Shown here: piece after piece, positions 54,610-64,000 of the stretch
Layout: every line of letters begins with the position of its first letter
How positions within the stretch are numbered: position 1 is the first letter of the stretch
Origin: Sporocytophaga myxococcoides DSM 11118
Lineage (GTDB): Bacteria; Bacteroidota; Bacteroidia; Cytophagales; Cytophagaceae
Direction of reading: 5' to 3'
DNA length: 64,000 bases
Assembly (NCBI RefSeq): GCF_000426725.1
Contig: NZ_AUFX01000014.1
Coordinates: forward strand, 62,001 to 126,000
The notes under the pieces: generated by a model
Told to the model about the DNA's origin: nothing
The model's input: the letters and a program-made list of their open reading frames with translations, nothing else
The model's database searches: none
Translations under genes and position numbers: made by a program

Positions 54610-56586
54610 ATGAAAATTACCATCAGCGACGATATCATTAAGGATTTTTCAAAAGCTTCTTCCAGAGAGTGGTTGGAAACGAATGGCTTAGGAGGATGGG
54701 CAAGCGGATCATTATCTGGTGCAAACACCAGGAGTTATCATGGAATGTTTGTGGTCGCTACAAATCCTCCTGTAGGAAGGATGGTGCTAATTTCAAAACT
54801 TGAAGAATTTATTAAGTTTAAAGGAGTAAAGTTTGAGTTAAGCGCCAATCAGTTTCCCTCTAATATCTGCGCTACAGGACTGGAATATTTTGAAAAGTAT
54901 GAGCAGGAGTATTTTCCTGAATTCCATTATAAAATCGGTGATAAGATTGAAATAGTAAAAACTATTGCTGCTATCTACGAAGAAAATACAATCGTTGTAA
55001 CTTATGAGGTAAAGAATGCTGTAGATGAATTTGAACTTGAGTTAAAGCCTTTTATATCTTACAGGGATTACCATGGATTGATCAAAGAGAATAAAAACTT
55101 AAAATGGGAGGCTGTATTTGGAAATGACGTTCTGAAAATGGATCCTTATGAGGGTTTGCCACCTTCATATATATTTCTTAAAAACTCAAATTTTAAATTT
55201 GCCCCAGCCTGGTTTCTCAATTTTGAATATAGAGAAGAGCAAAACAGAGGCCTTCAGTTTTCTGAAGACTTATTTAGTTATGGTAATTTCAGCGTTAAAC
55301 TCAAGCAAGGAAATAAAATCGGTGTGATTATTTCTGACAAAGATCCTTCCAGAAAAGATCCTTTTAAACTGATTTCCGCTGAAAGAAAACGTAGAGAAAA
55401 AATCACCAGAAATATTCCATTTAAAGATGACCTTTCTCAGAGACTTTCTATCGCTGCTGATCAATTTGTTGTGAAGAGAGGGAAGAATCTTAAGACAATT
55501 ATTGCAGGTTATCATTGGTTTTCAGACTGGGGAAGAGATACAATGATTTCATTACCAGGTATTTGTCTGGTGACCGGGAGGTTTGACGAAGCTAAAAAGA
55601 TTCTTAAAGCTTTTGCTAAAAGTATAGACATGGGAATGATTCCCAACAGATTTCCGGACGTTGGGGAGGAACCTGAGTATAACACAGTAGATGCTACTTT
55701 ATGGTTCTTTATTGCAATTAAAAAATACCTCGATTATTCAGGAGATAAAACTTTTGTATTGAAAGATCTCTATTCTTCATTGAAAGACATTATTCAATGG
55801 CACGATAGAGGTACAAGGTATAACATCAAGGTTCAGGAAGATGGTCTGCTATATGCAGGGCAGAATGGTGTACAACTTACCTGGATGGATGCGAAAATCG
55901 GTAATTGGGTTGTTACACCAAGAGAGGGTAAAGCTGTTGAAATTAATGCGCTTTGGTATAATTCTTTAATGATCCTTGGTGAACTGGCAGATCTCAAAGG
56001 GGAATTGAAGGCCAGTCGTCAGTTTTACGAAAGGGCAGGGCATATTAAAAAAGCCTTTCTTGATGCTTTTGTAATAAAAGGTCAGGGATACCTGTATGAT
56101 TATATTAACCAATACGAACATAATAGTTCTGTAAGACCTAATATGCTTTTTGCTATTAGTTTACCTTATCCACTTCTGGATGAAGAACTATCTGCTTCAA
56201 TACTAAAGATCACAGAAGAAAAACTTTTAACTCCTGTCGGACTAAGGAGCTTGTCTCCTGATGATCCTCAATACAAAGGTAACTATTCTGGGGATAGACT
56301 TGCAAGAGATGGAGCTTATCATCAGGGAACTGTTTGGGGATGGCTGATCGGACCATACATTACTGCAAAAGTCAGGTTGGAGGGAGATAAAGGGAGACAG
56401 GATGTTGAGCAATGGATACAAAATTTTCAATATCATCTGAGCGAGGCTGCAATAGGCAGTATATCAGAAATATTTGATGGGAATGAACCTTATGCTCCTA
56501 AAGGATGCGTAGCTCAGGCATGGAGCGTTGCAGAACTTCTAAGAGCTTATCTTGAAGATGTTAAGGACGTCTTTAAGAAGAAATAG
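54610..56586 (+). CDS. glycogen debranching enzyme (amylo-alpha-1,6-glucosidase)
   Basis: 658 residues. It hydrolyses alpha-1,6 branch points. The N-terminal GDE_N_bac domain (about 15-215, WLETNGLGGWASGSLSGANT) precedes a GH133-type (alpha/alpha)6 domain with HWFSDWGRDTMISLPG, the GMIPNRFPD motif, YNTVDATLWFF, WMDAKIGNWVVTPREGKAVE and QGTVWGWLIGPY. It pairs with glgB at 30296-32308, but the two genes are 22 kb apart. It is transcribed from its own upstream region, and the next gene (DUF5686) is convergent, 4 bases away. Confidence 0.93.
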   Translation: MKITISDDIIKDFSKASSREWLETNGLGGWASGSLSGANTRSYHGMFVVATNPPVGRMVLISKLEEFIKFKGVKFELSANQFPSNICATGLEYFEKYEQEYFPEFHYKIGDKIEIVKTIAAIYEENTIVVTYEVKNAVDEFELELKPFISYRDYHGLIKENKNLKWEAVFGNDVLKMDPYEGLPPSYIFLKNSNFKFAPAWFLNFEYREEQNRGLQFSEDLFSYGNFSVKLKQGNKIGVIISDKDPSRKDPFKLISAERKRREKITRNIPFKDDLSQRLSIAADQFVVKRGKNLKTIIAGYHWFSDWGRDTMISLPGICLVTGRFDEAKKILKAFAKSIDMGMIPNRFPDVGEEPEYNTVDATLWFFIAIKKYLDYSGDKTFVLKDLYSSLKDIIQWHDRGTRYNIKVQEDGLLYAGQNGVQLTWMDAKIGNWVVTPREGKAVEINALWYNSLMILGELADLKGELKASRQFYERAGHIKKAFLDAFVIKGQGYLYDYINQYEHNSSVRPNMLFAISLPYPLLDEELSASILKITEEKLLTPVGLRSLSPDDPQYKGNYSGDRLARDGAYHQGTVWGWLIGPYITAKVRLEGDKGRQDVEQWIQNFQYHLSEAAIGSISEIFDGNEPYAPKGCVAQAWSVAELLRAYLEDVKDVFKKK

Positions 56587-56590
56587 TATG

Positions 56591-59005
56591 TTATAAAAAG
56601 AAGTTAGTAGCAAACTTGAATACAAAGTTATCTCCAAAATGTGGTAACGCATAAGGACCATATCTGAGGAAGACACCGGCACCTATACCTAATCTCAAAC
56701 CAGCTAGGTTTATAACAACAACATTGTTAAGGAAAGAGCCTCCTTCAAAATATCCCTTCTCCATCGTTTTGAATGGAATCTTTTGTTGATATTCTGGATG
56801 AGATAAACTTCCGATACCAATATTATTGATGATCCATAGTGAAGGAGTAATTGACCTTGTAATAAATAATTTTCCAAAATCGTGAGAAAAGAATAAACTT
56901 GCATATTTATTACTCAAAAACTCATTGAATTTCATGGTCTCAAAGCTGTTGTGAAATACAACAGATGTGTTTCTGTAGCTACCCTTTTGATTATAGAGTT
57001 TCATATAAGGTGCATCTCCGGTAATTATACCTGTCTCCAGCTGAATGCCCGTTTTCCCCAGGAAAAGAATTCTCAATGTTTCCTCAATCTTTAAGGCAAA
57101 TCGGTTATAATTAAAATCTCCAAATACACCTTTCTTAAATCCTTTCTGCCAAATAAAAGAAACGACAGGGTAGTTAGTCGGCTGAGGATACTTTCTTTTT
57201 AATACATTGAAATACTGTTCCCCAAATGCATATCGAAATCCAAATTTAAATTCTGTAAAATTAAACTTTAAGCTGTCGACTCCTCTGTAAACGTATTCAT
57301 AAGTGGGTCTATGCTGACTGTTATCAAAGGAAACCATCATATCCATGTTTTTAAATGGATGATAAGCGATTGAATTTTCCTGCTCAAAAACAAGATCTAA
57401 TATTCTTAACCAGAATTTCCTCAGTGCTTCACTGCTATACTGATATCTGTTATAAGGATAGAAATTGGCTCCAGCCTCTCTCAAGTCATAAGAGAATCTG
57501 GCATTAAAAGATAGTGGGACTTCATAAAAGGGTTTATAGGTAAAGTCTGCTCCATATTTAAATTTTTGATCTCTTATGCCATAGCCAATGTAGCCTCCGT
57601 ATTTGATTTTGTCTGAGTATTTTTCATTGGTATGTGCTCCAAAACCAATCCTTGTCCCTTCTACTTTGTTAAATGTCAAAAGTCTGTTTACATCTATATC
57701 TATCTTTCTAAAAGGAAGTTCTCCGTAAAATACCTTTTCTCCAAATGTCAAGAAATTTTCGACATCCTTTTTATACTTAAATGATTCAAAGTAATAATAG
57801 GTAATAGAATCTGCATGAGTAAGAGGCTCTTTTCTTATAGTCTTCCAAAACTGCTCATCTTTCTTGTTGGCACGTTCAGCATAGTTGAGAATGACTTCAT
57901 TAAAAGCTCTTTTATGCAGATATGCATTTAGGTTTACATCAAAGATGTACGAGTTTCCATTGGCTATATACTTTTCTGTTCCTCTTGAAAATACGATGAC
58001 CGTTTTGGTCCTGGAAGGAAACCAGACATTTTTGTTTAGGTGGAATTGATAGGACTGAAGTAGTTTTATTTCAATTTTCCCTTCTTCATATGGAGAAACA
58101 TTCAAATGTTCTATAGCATATTTATTACTATTTATAAACACAGTTCCTTTCAGTCCGTCAAAATATCGATCACTTCGTGGATTAAATTTGATAACATAAA
58201 CAGTGTCTTTATTAGGATAAATGGTATCTATCAGGTTGAATGCATATCTGTGAAATACATCTCTGTTCAAAGGGCTAGGATAGCTTTTGCCGGCAATGTT
58301 AAGGTAGTCTTTATATAAAGATGCATTTTGTACCTGGTTGGCTTGAACCATCAACAAAGGAAGATCAATTCCTGAAGATTTTGCACCATCCAATTCTTCT
58401 CTTTGATGCAATTGGTCTATAAATTTTTTTTCGCTGGATGTTTCAATCAGAATGAAATGCTGTTCTTCTTTTAATTTTTTAAATGAAAGAGAAAATTTCT
58501 TGAAAATGAGACTGAGAAACTTATTTGATTTTTCAACTTCAGTGGTGGCAAGGCTGAATTTATTATAGGTTTTGTAACTATAATAATGCATTTTCTCTGG
58601 GTTGTTCAGATCTTTATGATCCATTACTTTTTTAATAATCTCAGTTGCAATAGGATCAGAAACCTTTGATATCTCAAAAAATAAAAACTTATTAAGCTTT
58701 ACAGATTGACTAGTGTCAAAAGGAGGAAAGATAGTCACTGGTCTGTGCATGTACAGATCAAATGTTATCTTCTTTAAAGAGAATTTATTAGCAATAGCAA
58801 AATTGCCATCTATATCTGATAGATAATCCAGAGAATCATTTACTCTGATGTGGACAAAAGGAAGAGAGTTACCTGAAAATGTTTCTTTTACAGTTCCTTT
58901 TAATGTGTCTGTTTGAGCAACTAGTATTTGGGATAAAAAAAGCAGGATTATAAAAATCCCTGTGCTTGTTAAATTTTTTAAAAGTACAGGGTACACATTT
59001 TTCAT
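56591..59005 (-). CDS. DUF5686 outer-membrane protein with carboxypeptidase-regulatory-like domain
   Basis: 804 residues. The signal peptide (about 1-30, cleavage near VAQ-T) is followed by a carboxypeptidase-D regulatory-like domain (about 34-115, LKGTVKETFSGNSLPFVHI) that is typical of outer-membrane proteins in Bacteroidota. The remaining ~650 residues match the DUF5686 layout, ending in a long beta-barrel-like part (YGGYIGYGIRDQKFKYGADF, then many strands) and a terminal Phe-rich strand (FKFATNFFL). The start overlaps the stop of the patatin gene by four bases (ATGA), so the two are co-translated. Confidence 0.85.
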   Translation of the reverse strand: MKNVYPVLLKNLTSTGIFIILLFLSQILVAQTDTLKGTVKETFSGNSLPFVHIRVNDSLDYLSDIDGNFAIANKFSLKKITFDLYMHRPVTIFPPFDTSQSVKLNKFLFFEISKVSDPIATEIIKKVMDHKDLNNPEKMHYYSYKTYNKFSLATTEVEKSNKFLSLIFKKFSLSFKKLKEEQHFILIETSSEKKFIDQLHQREELDGAKSSGIDLPLLMVQANQVQNASLYKDYLNIAGKSYPSPLNRDVFHRYAFNLIDTIYPNKDTVYVIKFNPRSDRYFDGLKGTVFINSNKYAIEHLNVSPYEEGKIEIKLLQSYQFHLNKNVWFPSRTKTVIVFSRGTEKYIANGNSYIFDVNLNAYLHKRAFNEVILNYAERANKKDEQFWKTIRKEPLTHADSITYYYFESFKYKKDVENFLTFGEKVFYGELPFRKIDIDVNRLLTFNKVEGTRIGFGAHTNEKYSDKIKYGGYIGYGIRDQKFKYGADFTYKPFYEVPLSFNARFSYDLREAGANFYPYNRYQYSSEALRKFWLRILDLVFEQENSIAYHPFKNMDMMVSFDNSQHRPTYEYVYRGVDSLKFNFTEFKFGFRYAFGEQYFNVLKRKYPQPTNYPVVSFIWQKGFKKGVFGDFNYNRFALKIEETLRILFLGKTGIQLETGIITGDAPYMKLYNQKGSYRNTSVVFHNSFETMKFNEFLSNKYASLFFSHDFGKLFITRSITPSLWIINNIGIGSLSHPEYQQKIPFKTMEKGYFEGGSFLNNVVVINLAGLRLGIGAGVFLRYGPYALPHFGDNFVFKFATNFFL

Positions 59006-61311
59006 TTCTGATCAGATAGTAGCTTTTTTAAATGATTTAAAGATTCCTGATTGTTAGTCTCTAAGATAGTTCTTTTTAAACTTTGTTTTTCCCGAGTTGT
59101 TAAGTGCCAGCTCAAAACAGCTCTTTCTGCCGTTTCTTTCTTTTCAACTTCCTCCGGATTAATTTTCTTCTCTTTCAATATACCCCAATATCTGGGCTTG
59201 GGAATATATTCGAAATTTACAACGTTGATTTTCCCATCAAACCAGCCATAGGCACCTTCAATCAGATTATCGTTATTGAAGTCTTGAAGATAATCCCAAT
59301 TATTATATAAACTTCCAATTGGTGTAAACATTTTTTGAAAAATTGAAGCTTCTGCTTTTTTCTCAATAGGACTATCTTTCTGAGAATCCCTGATGCATAC
59401 AAAAACGACTCCACTAGTGTTTTTGCTTATCCATTCTCTGAATACATATAAAAATCTCACAGCATCTCTGATTCCAAAGTTATCTGCAATTCCGGCATCC
59501 ATAATTTCCATTGATGGGGTACTGGGAAGTTCCACATTCGGCGTGACATATGGGAAAGTGGCGCTCATTCGCATAGCACTTAAAAATCTTAAGTTCTTAG
59601 CGTCCTGCTTCTCATAAAATCTTTGAAACTCTATTCCTTTTATCTTCTGGTTCAGATCCGCTTCCTCTGGAGGGGAGGTAGTCATATAACTGCAATGCTG
59701 ACTTGAAATGAATAATTTCCTTCCATCATTAATGACTGTTGGAGACATTATAATTAAAGGTATAAGAGCATTTTGTTCCGGAGTTTTATAGTCACATACT
59801 TTTTTATCGAGTACATGGTCGAGATTGCTATTAAGCTGTTCTTCGAATGCATAGCCTCTGTCTTTAAGATATTCGTAGTTTCCGTAATTGAACTTCTGGA
59901 ACCTGAAAAAAATATCATTTACAACTAAGCTGAAAATGACAGGGTTGAGAACATCTTTTGTGATGTTGGTAAAAGCATGATCGGAATATAGGTCAATACT
60001 TTCTCCTTGTTTTTTTCTGAGGTATAATTCTCTGAAGTAGCTTGCTCCAACCATACCTCCCGAAGCTCCTGTCATAAGAATTGAATGATCAAGAAGTCCG
60101 CCATTAAGCGTACTATCAACATATTGCAACGTTCTCGTAGTCCAGGCAGCAGCTCTTTGACCACCTCCACTGACACAGATAAAGACCATTTTGGGTTTTT
60201 CTGGTCCTGAAAATTTATTTTTCCAGTTATTAAGAATTAGAGTGGTGGAATCAGTATCAGTTTTAAAGTTTGAATCATTACTCAGATCATTAAGCCTTTC
60301 AAGGCTATATTCTGCGGGAGTATTATTGTAATTGATTCCATAGGCCTGGTATTTGGAATTGATGATATCATATTTTACCAGAAAGTTGAAAATAACCAAT
60401 GCTGCAACCAGTGCAGTAATCGCCCAACCTCTGAGCCAATAAGAGAAAGCTCCGGTAAACATGATAAAGATCGAAAAGAAAAGTATTCCACTTGCAGCTG
60501 CTGGTATTTGAAAATAAGCATTATCCCTGAAAAGTCCGAGGATGATTATGACTATAATGACAAAAATTTCAACAATAACTGCATTAAGGTGATTCTGATC
60601 AAACACCTTTAAAAGAATTTCCTTATCATAATTTTTGTATGGCTCAACCTTGATGAATCTGAAAGGAAAATCCAGGTAATGGTTTACAATATATTTATTC
60701 TTTTTTGCATTTTTTAACTTTCTTAAAACATTGACTCTGTTGATGTTTGTCTTTTTTAACTGTCTGTCAAGGTTTGAAGCAAGTTCTTTGAATATATCCT
60801 TATTGGTAGATCGGAAATAAAAAAGTAATAAAAACAGCGTTACAAATACGCCCAGAAGAAAACTGGCTACTTCGAGGAAAATTTGGGAATTGGTTTGAAA
60901 GCCGCTTTTGAACTGAAATCGAACAATATTGATTGAATAAACTATTAGAAATGCCAGAGGTATTATACTGTTATTCAGGCAGAATTTTGTAAATGGACGG
61001 GCTACAGTGCCAAGGAAGTTAAAACGATAGCTATCAAGGATGTAGGTGGTAATGTGAAAGGATAAGATAAATATTCCAACAGCTACCCCAATAATAAAAA
61101 AGCCCTTGTAATTCACCTTATTTATGTATTCCGGGTCAAGGAACAAATAAGGAATTCCTAAAATGTTCCCAATATTTGAAGTGACAAAACCAAACAGAAT
61201 GAACCACAAAAGCAGAAGTATCTGATTTTTCTTAAAATGATTAATCAAAAGTTGTGCAGGGAAGGAATAATATAGATCCTCCAGGGTCTTATTCTTGCTC
61301 ATTCTGTTCAT
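59002..61311 (-). CDS. membrane-anchored patatin-like phospholipase
   Basis: 769 residues. The N-terminal 310 residues hold about seven transmembrane helices (near 33-55, 70-93, 112-130, 142-165, 244-260, 266-285 and 290-310). The C-terminal patatin domain has the oxyanion loop SGGGQRAAAW, the nucleophile S417 in TGASGGMVG and the catalytic D605 in DAGIADNFG. It is probably a serine lipase acting on membrane lipids, with the domain on the side reached by the last helix; the side is not determined. Coupling to DUF5686 by a four-base overlap suggests the two act together in the envelope. Confidence 0.87.
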   Translation of the reverse strand: MNRMSKNKTLEDLYYSFPAQLLINHFKKNQILLLLWFILFGFVTSNIGNILGIPYLFLDPEYINKVNYKGFFIIGVAVGIFILSFHITTYILDSYRFNFLGTVARPFTKFCLNNSIIPLAFLIVYSINIVRFQFKSGFQTNSQIFLEVASFLLGVFVTLFLLLFYFRSTNKDIFKELASNLDRQLKKTNINRVNVLRKLKNAKKNKYIVNHYLDFPFRFIKVEPYKNYDKEILLKVFDQNHLNAVIVEIFVIIVIIILGLFRDNAYFQIPAAASGILFFSIFIMFTGAFSYWLRGWAITALVAALVIFNFLVKYDIINSKYQAYGINYNNTPAEYSLERLNDLSNDSNFKTDTDSTTLILNNWKNKFSGPEKPKMVFICVSGGGQRAAAWTTRTLQYVDSTLNGGLLDHSILMTGASGGMVGASYFRELYLRKKQGESIDLYSDHAFTNITKDVLNPVIFSLVVNDIFFRFQKFNYGNYEYLKDRGYAFEEQLNSNLDHVLDKKVCDYKTPEQNALIPLIIMSPTVINDGRKLFISSQHCSYMTTSPPEEADLNQKIKGIEFQRFYEKQDAKNLRFLSAMRMSATFPYVTPNVELPSTPSMEIMDAGIADNFGIRDAVRFLYVFREWISKNTSGVVFVCIRDSQKDSPIEKKAEASIFQKMFTPIGSLYNNWDYLQDFNNDNLIEGAYGWFDGKINVVNFEYIPKPRYWGILKEKKINPEEVEKKETAERAVLSWHLTTREKQSLKRTILETNNQESLNHLKKLLSDQK

Positions 61312-61424
61312 GGAAACACAATTCCTCCTACATATACGAAAAGGACAATTTTAAATATTAAAAATTATTAAAACAATTAGATAAATATTAAACGGGGTAT
61401 TATTTTTTTAGTATCCAGAATTCA

Positions 61425-61432
61425 TAACTTTG
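61425..61432 (+). promoter_or_regulatory. TAnnTTTG -7 element upstream of lepA
   Basis: TAACTTTG is an exact match to the Bacteroidota -7 consensus 16 bases before the lepA ATG. No good -33 TTTG is present, so confidence is limited. Confidence 0.4.
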
Positions 61433-61448
61433 TAGTTGATTTACTGAA

Positions 61449-63236
61449 ATGGAAAATATTAGAAATTTTTGCATCATAGCTCACATTGATCACGGAAAAA
61501 GTACCCTGGCGGATCGTCTTTTAGAATTCACCAATACTGTCTCTAAAAGAGAAATGCAGGCGCAGGTCCTTGATAATATGGATCTTGAGAGGGAAAGAGG
61601 AATTACAATCAAGAGCCATGCTATTCAGATGAACTATGTGTACAAAGGAAAAACCTATGTACTTAATCTGATAGATACACCCGGTCACGTTGACTTTTCT
61701 TATGAAGTTTCCAGGTCTATAGCTGCTTGTGAAGGTGTTTTACTTTTGGTTGACGCTTCTCAGGGGATTCAGGCCCAGACTATTTCAAATTTATACCTTG
61801 CACTTGAGCACGATCTTGAAATAATTCCTGTATTAAATAAAATTGACCTTCCTGGTGCTATGCCTGAAGAGGTAAAGGATCAGATGGTAGATCTTGTCGG
61901 ATGTTCCAGAGAGTCAATTATCCCTGCCAGTGGTAAAGATGGAACCGGTGTTGATAAAGTGCTTGAAGCAATTGTTGAACGAATTCCAGCTCCTAAAGGC
62001 GATAAAAATGCGCCACTACAAGCCCTCATTTTTGACTCAGTTTATAATTCGTTCAGAGGTATAGAGGTAATATTCAGAGTTTTAAACGGCACAATCAAAA
62101 AAGGAGATAAAGTTAAATTCGTTGCTACTGATACTGTTTATCACGCTGATGAAATCGGTGTTTTAAAACTTGATAAAGATCCGCGTGCGGTCGTAGAAGC
62201 GGGAGATGTGGGATATCTTATTTCGGGGATCAAAAGTGCAAAAGAGGTAAAAGTTGGTGATACAATTACAAGCTTTGATAATCCTACAAAAGAAGCAATT
62301 GTTGGTTTTGAAGATGTAAAACCAATGGTTTTTGCCGGAGTGTATCCTGTTGAAACCAGTGACTATGAAGATTTAAGAGAGGCTATCGAAAAGCTTCAGC
62401 TGAATGATGCATCCCTTGTTTGGGAACCGGAAACTTCTGCTGCTCTTGGATTTGGCTTCCGTTGCGGTTTCCTTGGAATGCTACACATGGAGATCATTCA
62501 GGAGCGTCTGGAGAGAGAATTTGACCAGACTGTTATAACTACAGTCCCTTCTGTGTCATTTCACGCATTCGATAATAAGGGAGAAATGCATGTAGTAAAT
62601 GCTCCTTCTGAAATGCTTGATCCTTCAAAGCTTAGTCATATTGAAGAACCATTTATAAAAGCTCAGATTATAACCAAGTCAGAATATATCGGAGCAATTA
62701 TGACTCTGTGTATGGAGAAAAGAGGGGTATTAAGAAATCAGGTTTATCTGACGACTGACAGGGTAGAAATGATCTTTGAGATGCCTCTTTCTGAAATGGT
62801 GTTTGACTTCTTCGATAAACTTAAAACGATTTCCAAAGGATATGCTTCTCTCGACTATGAATTGATAGGATATAGAGAGTCTACAATGGTGAAACTGGAT
62901 ATTCTTCTAAATGGAGATAAAGTAGATGCTCTTTCTGCTATTGTTCACAGAGATAAGGCGTATGAGTGGGGTAAAAAACTTTGCGAAAAACTAAAAGAGT
63001 TACTTCCAAGACAGCAATTTGAGATTGCCATTCAGGCAGCAATCGGTGCTAAAATCATCTCCAGAGAAACTGTAAAAGCATTGAGAAAAGACGTTTTGGC
63101 AAAATGTTACGGTGGAGATATCTCCCGTAAGAGAAAACTTCTGGAAAAACAGAAAAAAGGTAAGAAGAGAATGAGACAGGTTGGTAATGTGGAAATACCT
63201 CAGGAGGCATTTATGGCTGTCCTTAAAATTGACTAA
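61449..63236 (+). CDS. lepA: elongation factor 4 (LepA)
   Basis: 595 residues. A ribosome-associated GTPase acting during elongation and initiation under stress. [15 protein letters not shown] (about 9-23) is the G1 loop. [10 protein letters not shown] is G2, DTPGHVDF G3 and NKIDLPGA G4. EF-G-like domains II and III, and the LepA-specific C-terminal domain ([20 protein letters not shown], then [15 protein letters not shown]), are present. It starts right after a -7 element and is followed by folD with a 21-base gap. Confidence 0.97.
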   Translation: MENIRNFCIIAHIDHGKSTLADRLLEFTNTVSKREMQAQVLDNMDLERERGITIKSHAIQMNYVYKGKTYVLNLIDTPGHVDFSYEVSRSIAACEGVLLLVDASQGIQAQTISNLYLALEHDLEIIPVLNKIDLPGAMPEEVKDQMVDLVGCSRESIIPASGKDGTGVDKVLEAIVERIPAPKGDKNAPLQALIFDSVYNSFRGIEVIFRVLNGTIKKGDKVKFVATDTVYHADEIGVLKLDKDPRAVVEAGDVGYLISGIKSAKEVKVGDTITSFDNPTKEAIVGFEDVKPMVFAGVYPVETSDYEDLREAIEKLQLNDASLVWEPETSAALGFGFRCGFLGMLHMEIIQERLEREFDQTVITTVPSVSFHAFDNKGEMHVVNAPSEMLDPSKLSHIEEPFIKAQIITKSEYIGAIMTLCMEKRGVLRNQVYLTTDRVEMIFEMPLSEMVFDFFDKLKTISKGYASLDYELIGYRESTMVKLDILLNGDKVDALSAIVHRDKAYEWGKKLCEKLKELLPRQQFEIAIQAAIGAKIISRETVKALRKDVLAKCYGGDISRKRKLLEKQKKGKKRMRQVGNVEIPQEAFMAVLKID

Positions 63237-63257
63237 TATTATTTGTTTCGAATACCC

Positions 63258-64000
63258 ATGAGTGAATTAAAAATGACTACCCAACTGATCGACGGAAAAA
63301 AAGTTTCGCATGAAATTAAACAAGAAATAGCAGTAGCTGTAGAAAATATAAAGAATAACGGAGGCAAAATTCCGCATCTAGCGGCGATACTTGTTGGAGA
63401 TGATGGTGCAAGTCATACTTATGTTGGAGGCAAGGTGAAAAGTTGTGAAGAAGTAGGTTTCAGATCTACTCTTATTACTTATGAATCCAGTGTTTCTGAA
63501 GAAACGCTTCTTGCTAAAATTGAAGAAATTAATAATGATCCTGAAGTGGATGGACTGATCGTACAGCTTCCATTACCAAAGCATATTTCAGTAGAAAAAG
63601 TAACTGAAAGAATACGTCCTGAAAAAGATGTTGATGGGTTTCACCCGGTAAACATTGGAAGAATGAACAAAGGCCTTCCTGCCCATATTTCCGCAACTCC
63701 TAATGGTATTATGATGCTTTTGAAGCGTTATGGAATTGATACTAAAGGGAAACATTGTGTTGTGGTAGGCAGAAGTAATATTGTCGGTTCTCCGATGAGC
63801 ATACTTATGGCAAGAGACAGTGAGCCCGGAAATGCTACAGTTACATTATGTCATAAAAATACGGTCAACCTTGCTTCATATACTCTTCAAGCCGATATTA
63901 TTATTGTAGCCGTAGGTATACCAGGATTAATTAAAGCGGACATGGTAAAAGAGGGTGCTGTAATTATCGATGTTGGTACTACTAGGGTTCCGGATGCTTC
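63258..64000 (+). CDS. folD: methylenetetrahydrofolate dehydrogenase/cyclohydrolase, 5' part
   Basis: The frame runs open to the window edge (about 247 residues) and is therefore incomplete at the 3' end. It interconverts methylene-, methenyl- and formyl-THF for purine and thymidylate synthesis. The FolD motifs are clear: [16 protein letters not shown] with the catalytic Lys, [28 protein letters not shown], the [11 protein letters not shown] segment, and the NADP-binding [15 protein letters not shown] second ATG five codons in (63273) is also possible. It follows lepA closely and could be co-transcribed. Confidence 0.95.
   Translation, partial: MSELKMTTQLIDGKKVSHEIKQEIAVAVENIKNNGGKIPHLAAILVGDDGASHTYVGGKVKSCEEVGFRSTLITYESSVSEETLLAKIEEINNDPEVDGLIVQLPLPKHISVEKVTERIRPEKDVDGFHPVNIGRMNKGLPAHISATPNGIMMLLKRYGIDTKGKHCVVVGRSNIVGSPMSILMARDSEPGNATVTLCHKNTVNLASYTLQADIIIVAVGIPGLIKADMVKEGAVIIDVGTTRVPDA

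Overview
The window is about 64 kb of an AT-rich chromosome from a Bacteroidota bacterium, most likely Cytophagales (Cytophaga/Sporocytophaga-like). The evidence is a type IX secretion (T9SS) C-terminal sorting domain, a PorT-type beta-barrel protein, families largely confined to Bacteroidota (DUF4421, DUF5686, DUF6913, the 60-residue Hc1-like histone), a eukaryote-like GH13 branching enzyme, and TAnnTTTG -7 promoter elements. Species assignment is inference. I found no rRNA, tRNA, CRISPR array, transposase or prophage.

Layout. 1-5.9 kb: a fatty-acid desaturase, a four-module T9SS cargo protein, then an accessory patch. The patch holds a DUF559 endonuclease gene between two ~150-bp MITE-like direct repeats, a Fn3-like protein gene, a truncated extra copy of that gene's 3' end, and a ~365-bp array of degenerate 21-bp repeats containing a 49-bp near-perfect palindrome. 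5.9-12.3 kb: DUF4272, DUF4291, an orphan DUF4157 (eCIS-core-like) protein with an unknown C-terminal half, a TfoX-N protein, a heme-type membrane protein beside a Crp/Fnr regulator with a perfect Fnr-type box between them, and a PorT-like porin. 12.4-30.2 kb: housekeeping genes (leuS, thyA, an aminotransferase IV, gpsA, maf, TPR, DUF1015, a biotin carboxylase, a serine-palmitoyltransferase-like enzyme, an Hc1 histone, dapA, DUF6913, ligA, a nitroreductase, a GNAT, mtgA). 30.3-40.7 kb: glgB, two small lipoproteins, TlpA-like thioredoxin, PBP1A, fpg, an unknown exported protein, a LexA/S24-type XRE regulator and two unknown proteins. 40.7-45.2 kb: menaquinone genes menE, menD, menF and menI on the minus strand. 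45.2-64 kb: histidine phosphatase, second desaturase, PDH E2, hslV, arsC-like, AcpH and a diverged AcpH paralogue, PAP2, YdcF-like, DUF4421, glycogen debranching enzyme, DUF5686, a membrane patatin, lepA and the 5' part of folD.

How genes work together. glgB and the debranching enzyme form the visible glycogen set. PBP1A and MtgA act in peptidoglycan synthesis, with dapA supplying diaminopimelate. The two desaturases, the palmitoyltransferase-like enzyme, biotin carboxylase, gpsA and AcpH touch lipid metabolism. accC-DUF1015-TPR-maf and ligA-DUF6913-dapA are tight same-strand runs.

I see no large undescribed system. The most unusual items are the DUF559/MITE-like locus with its truncated gene copy, the 21-bp-period array, the catalytically stripped AcpH paralogue, the Fnr-type circuit, and a 26-bp palindrome that supplies the ends of two convergent genes.
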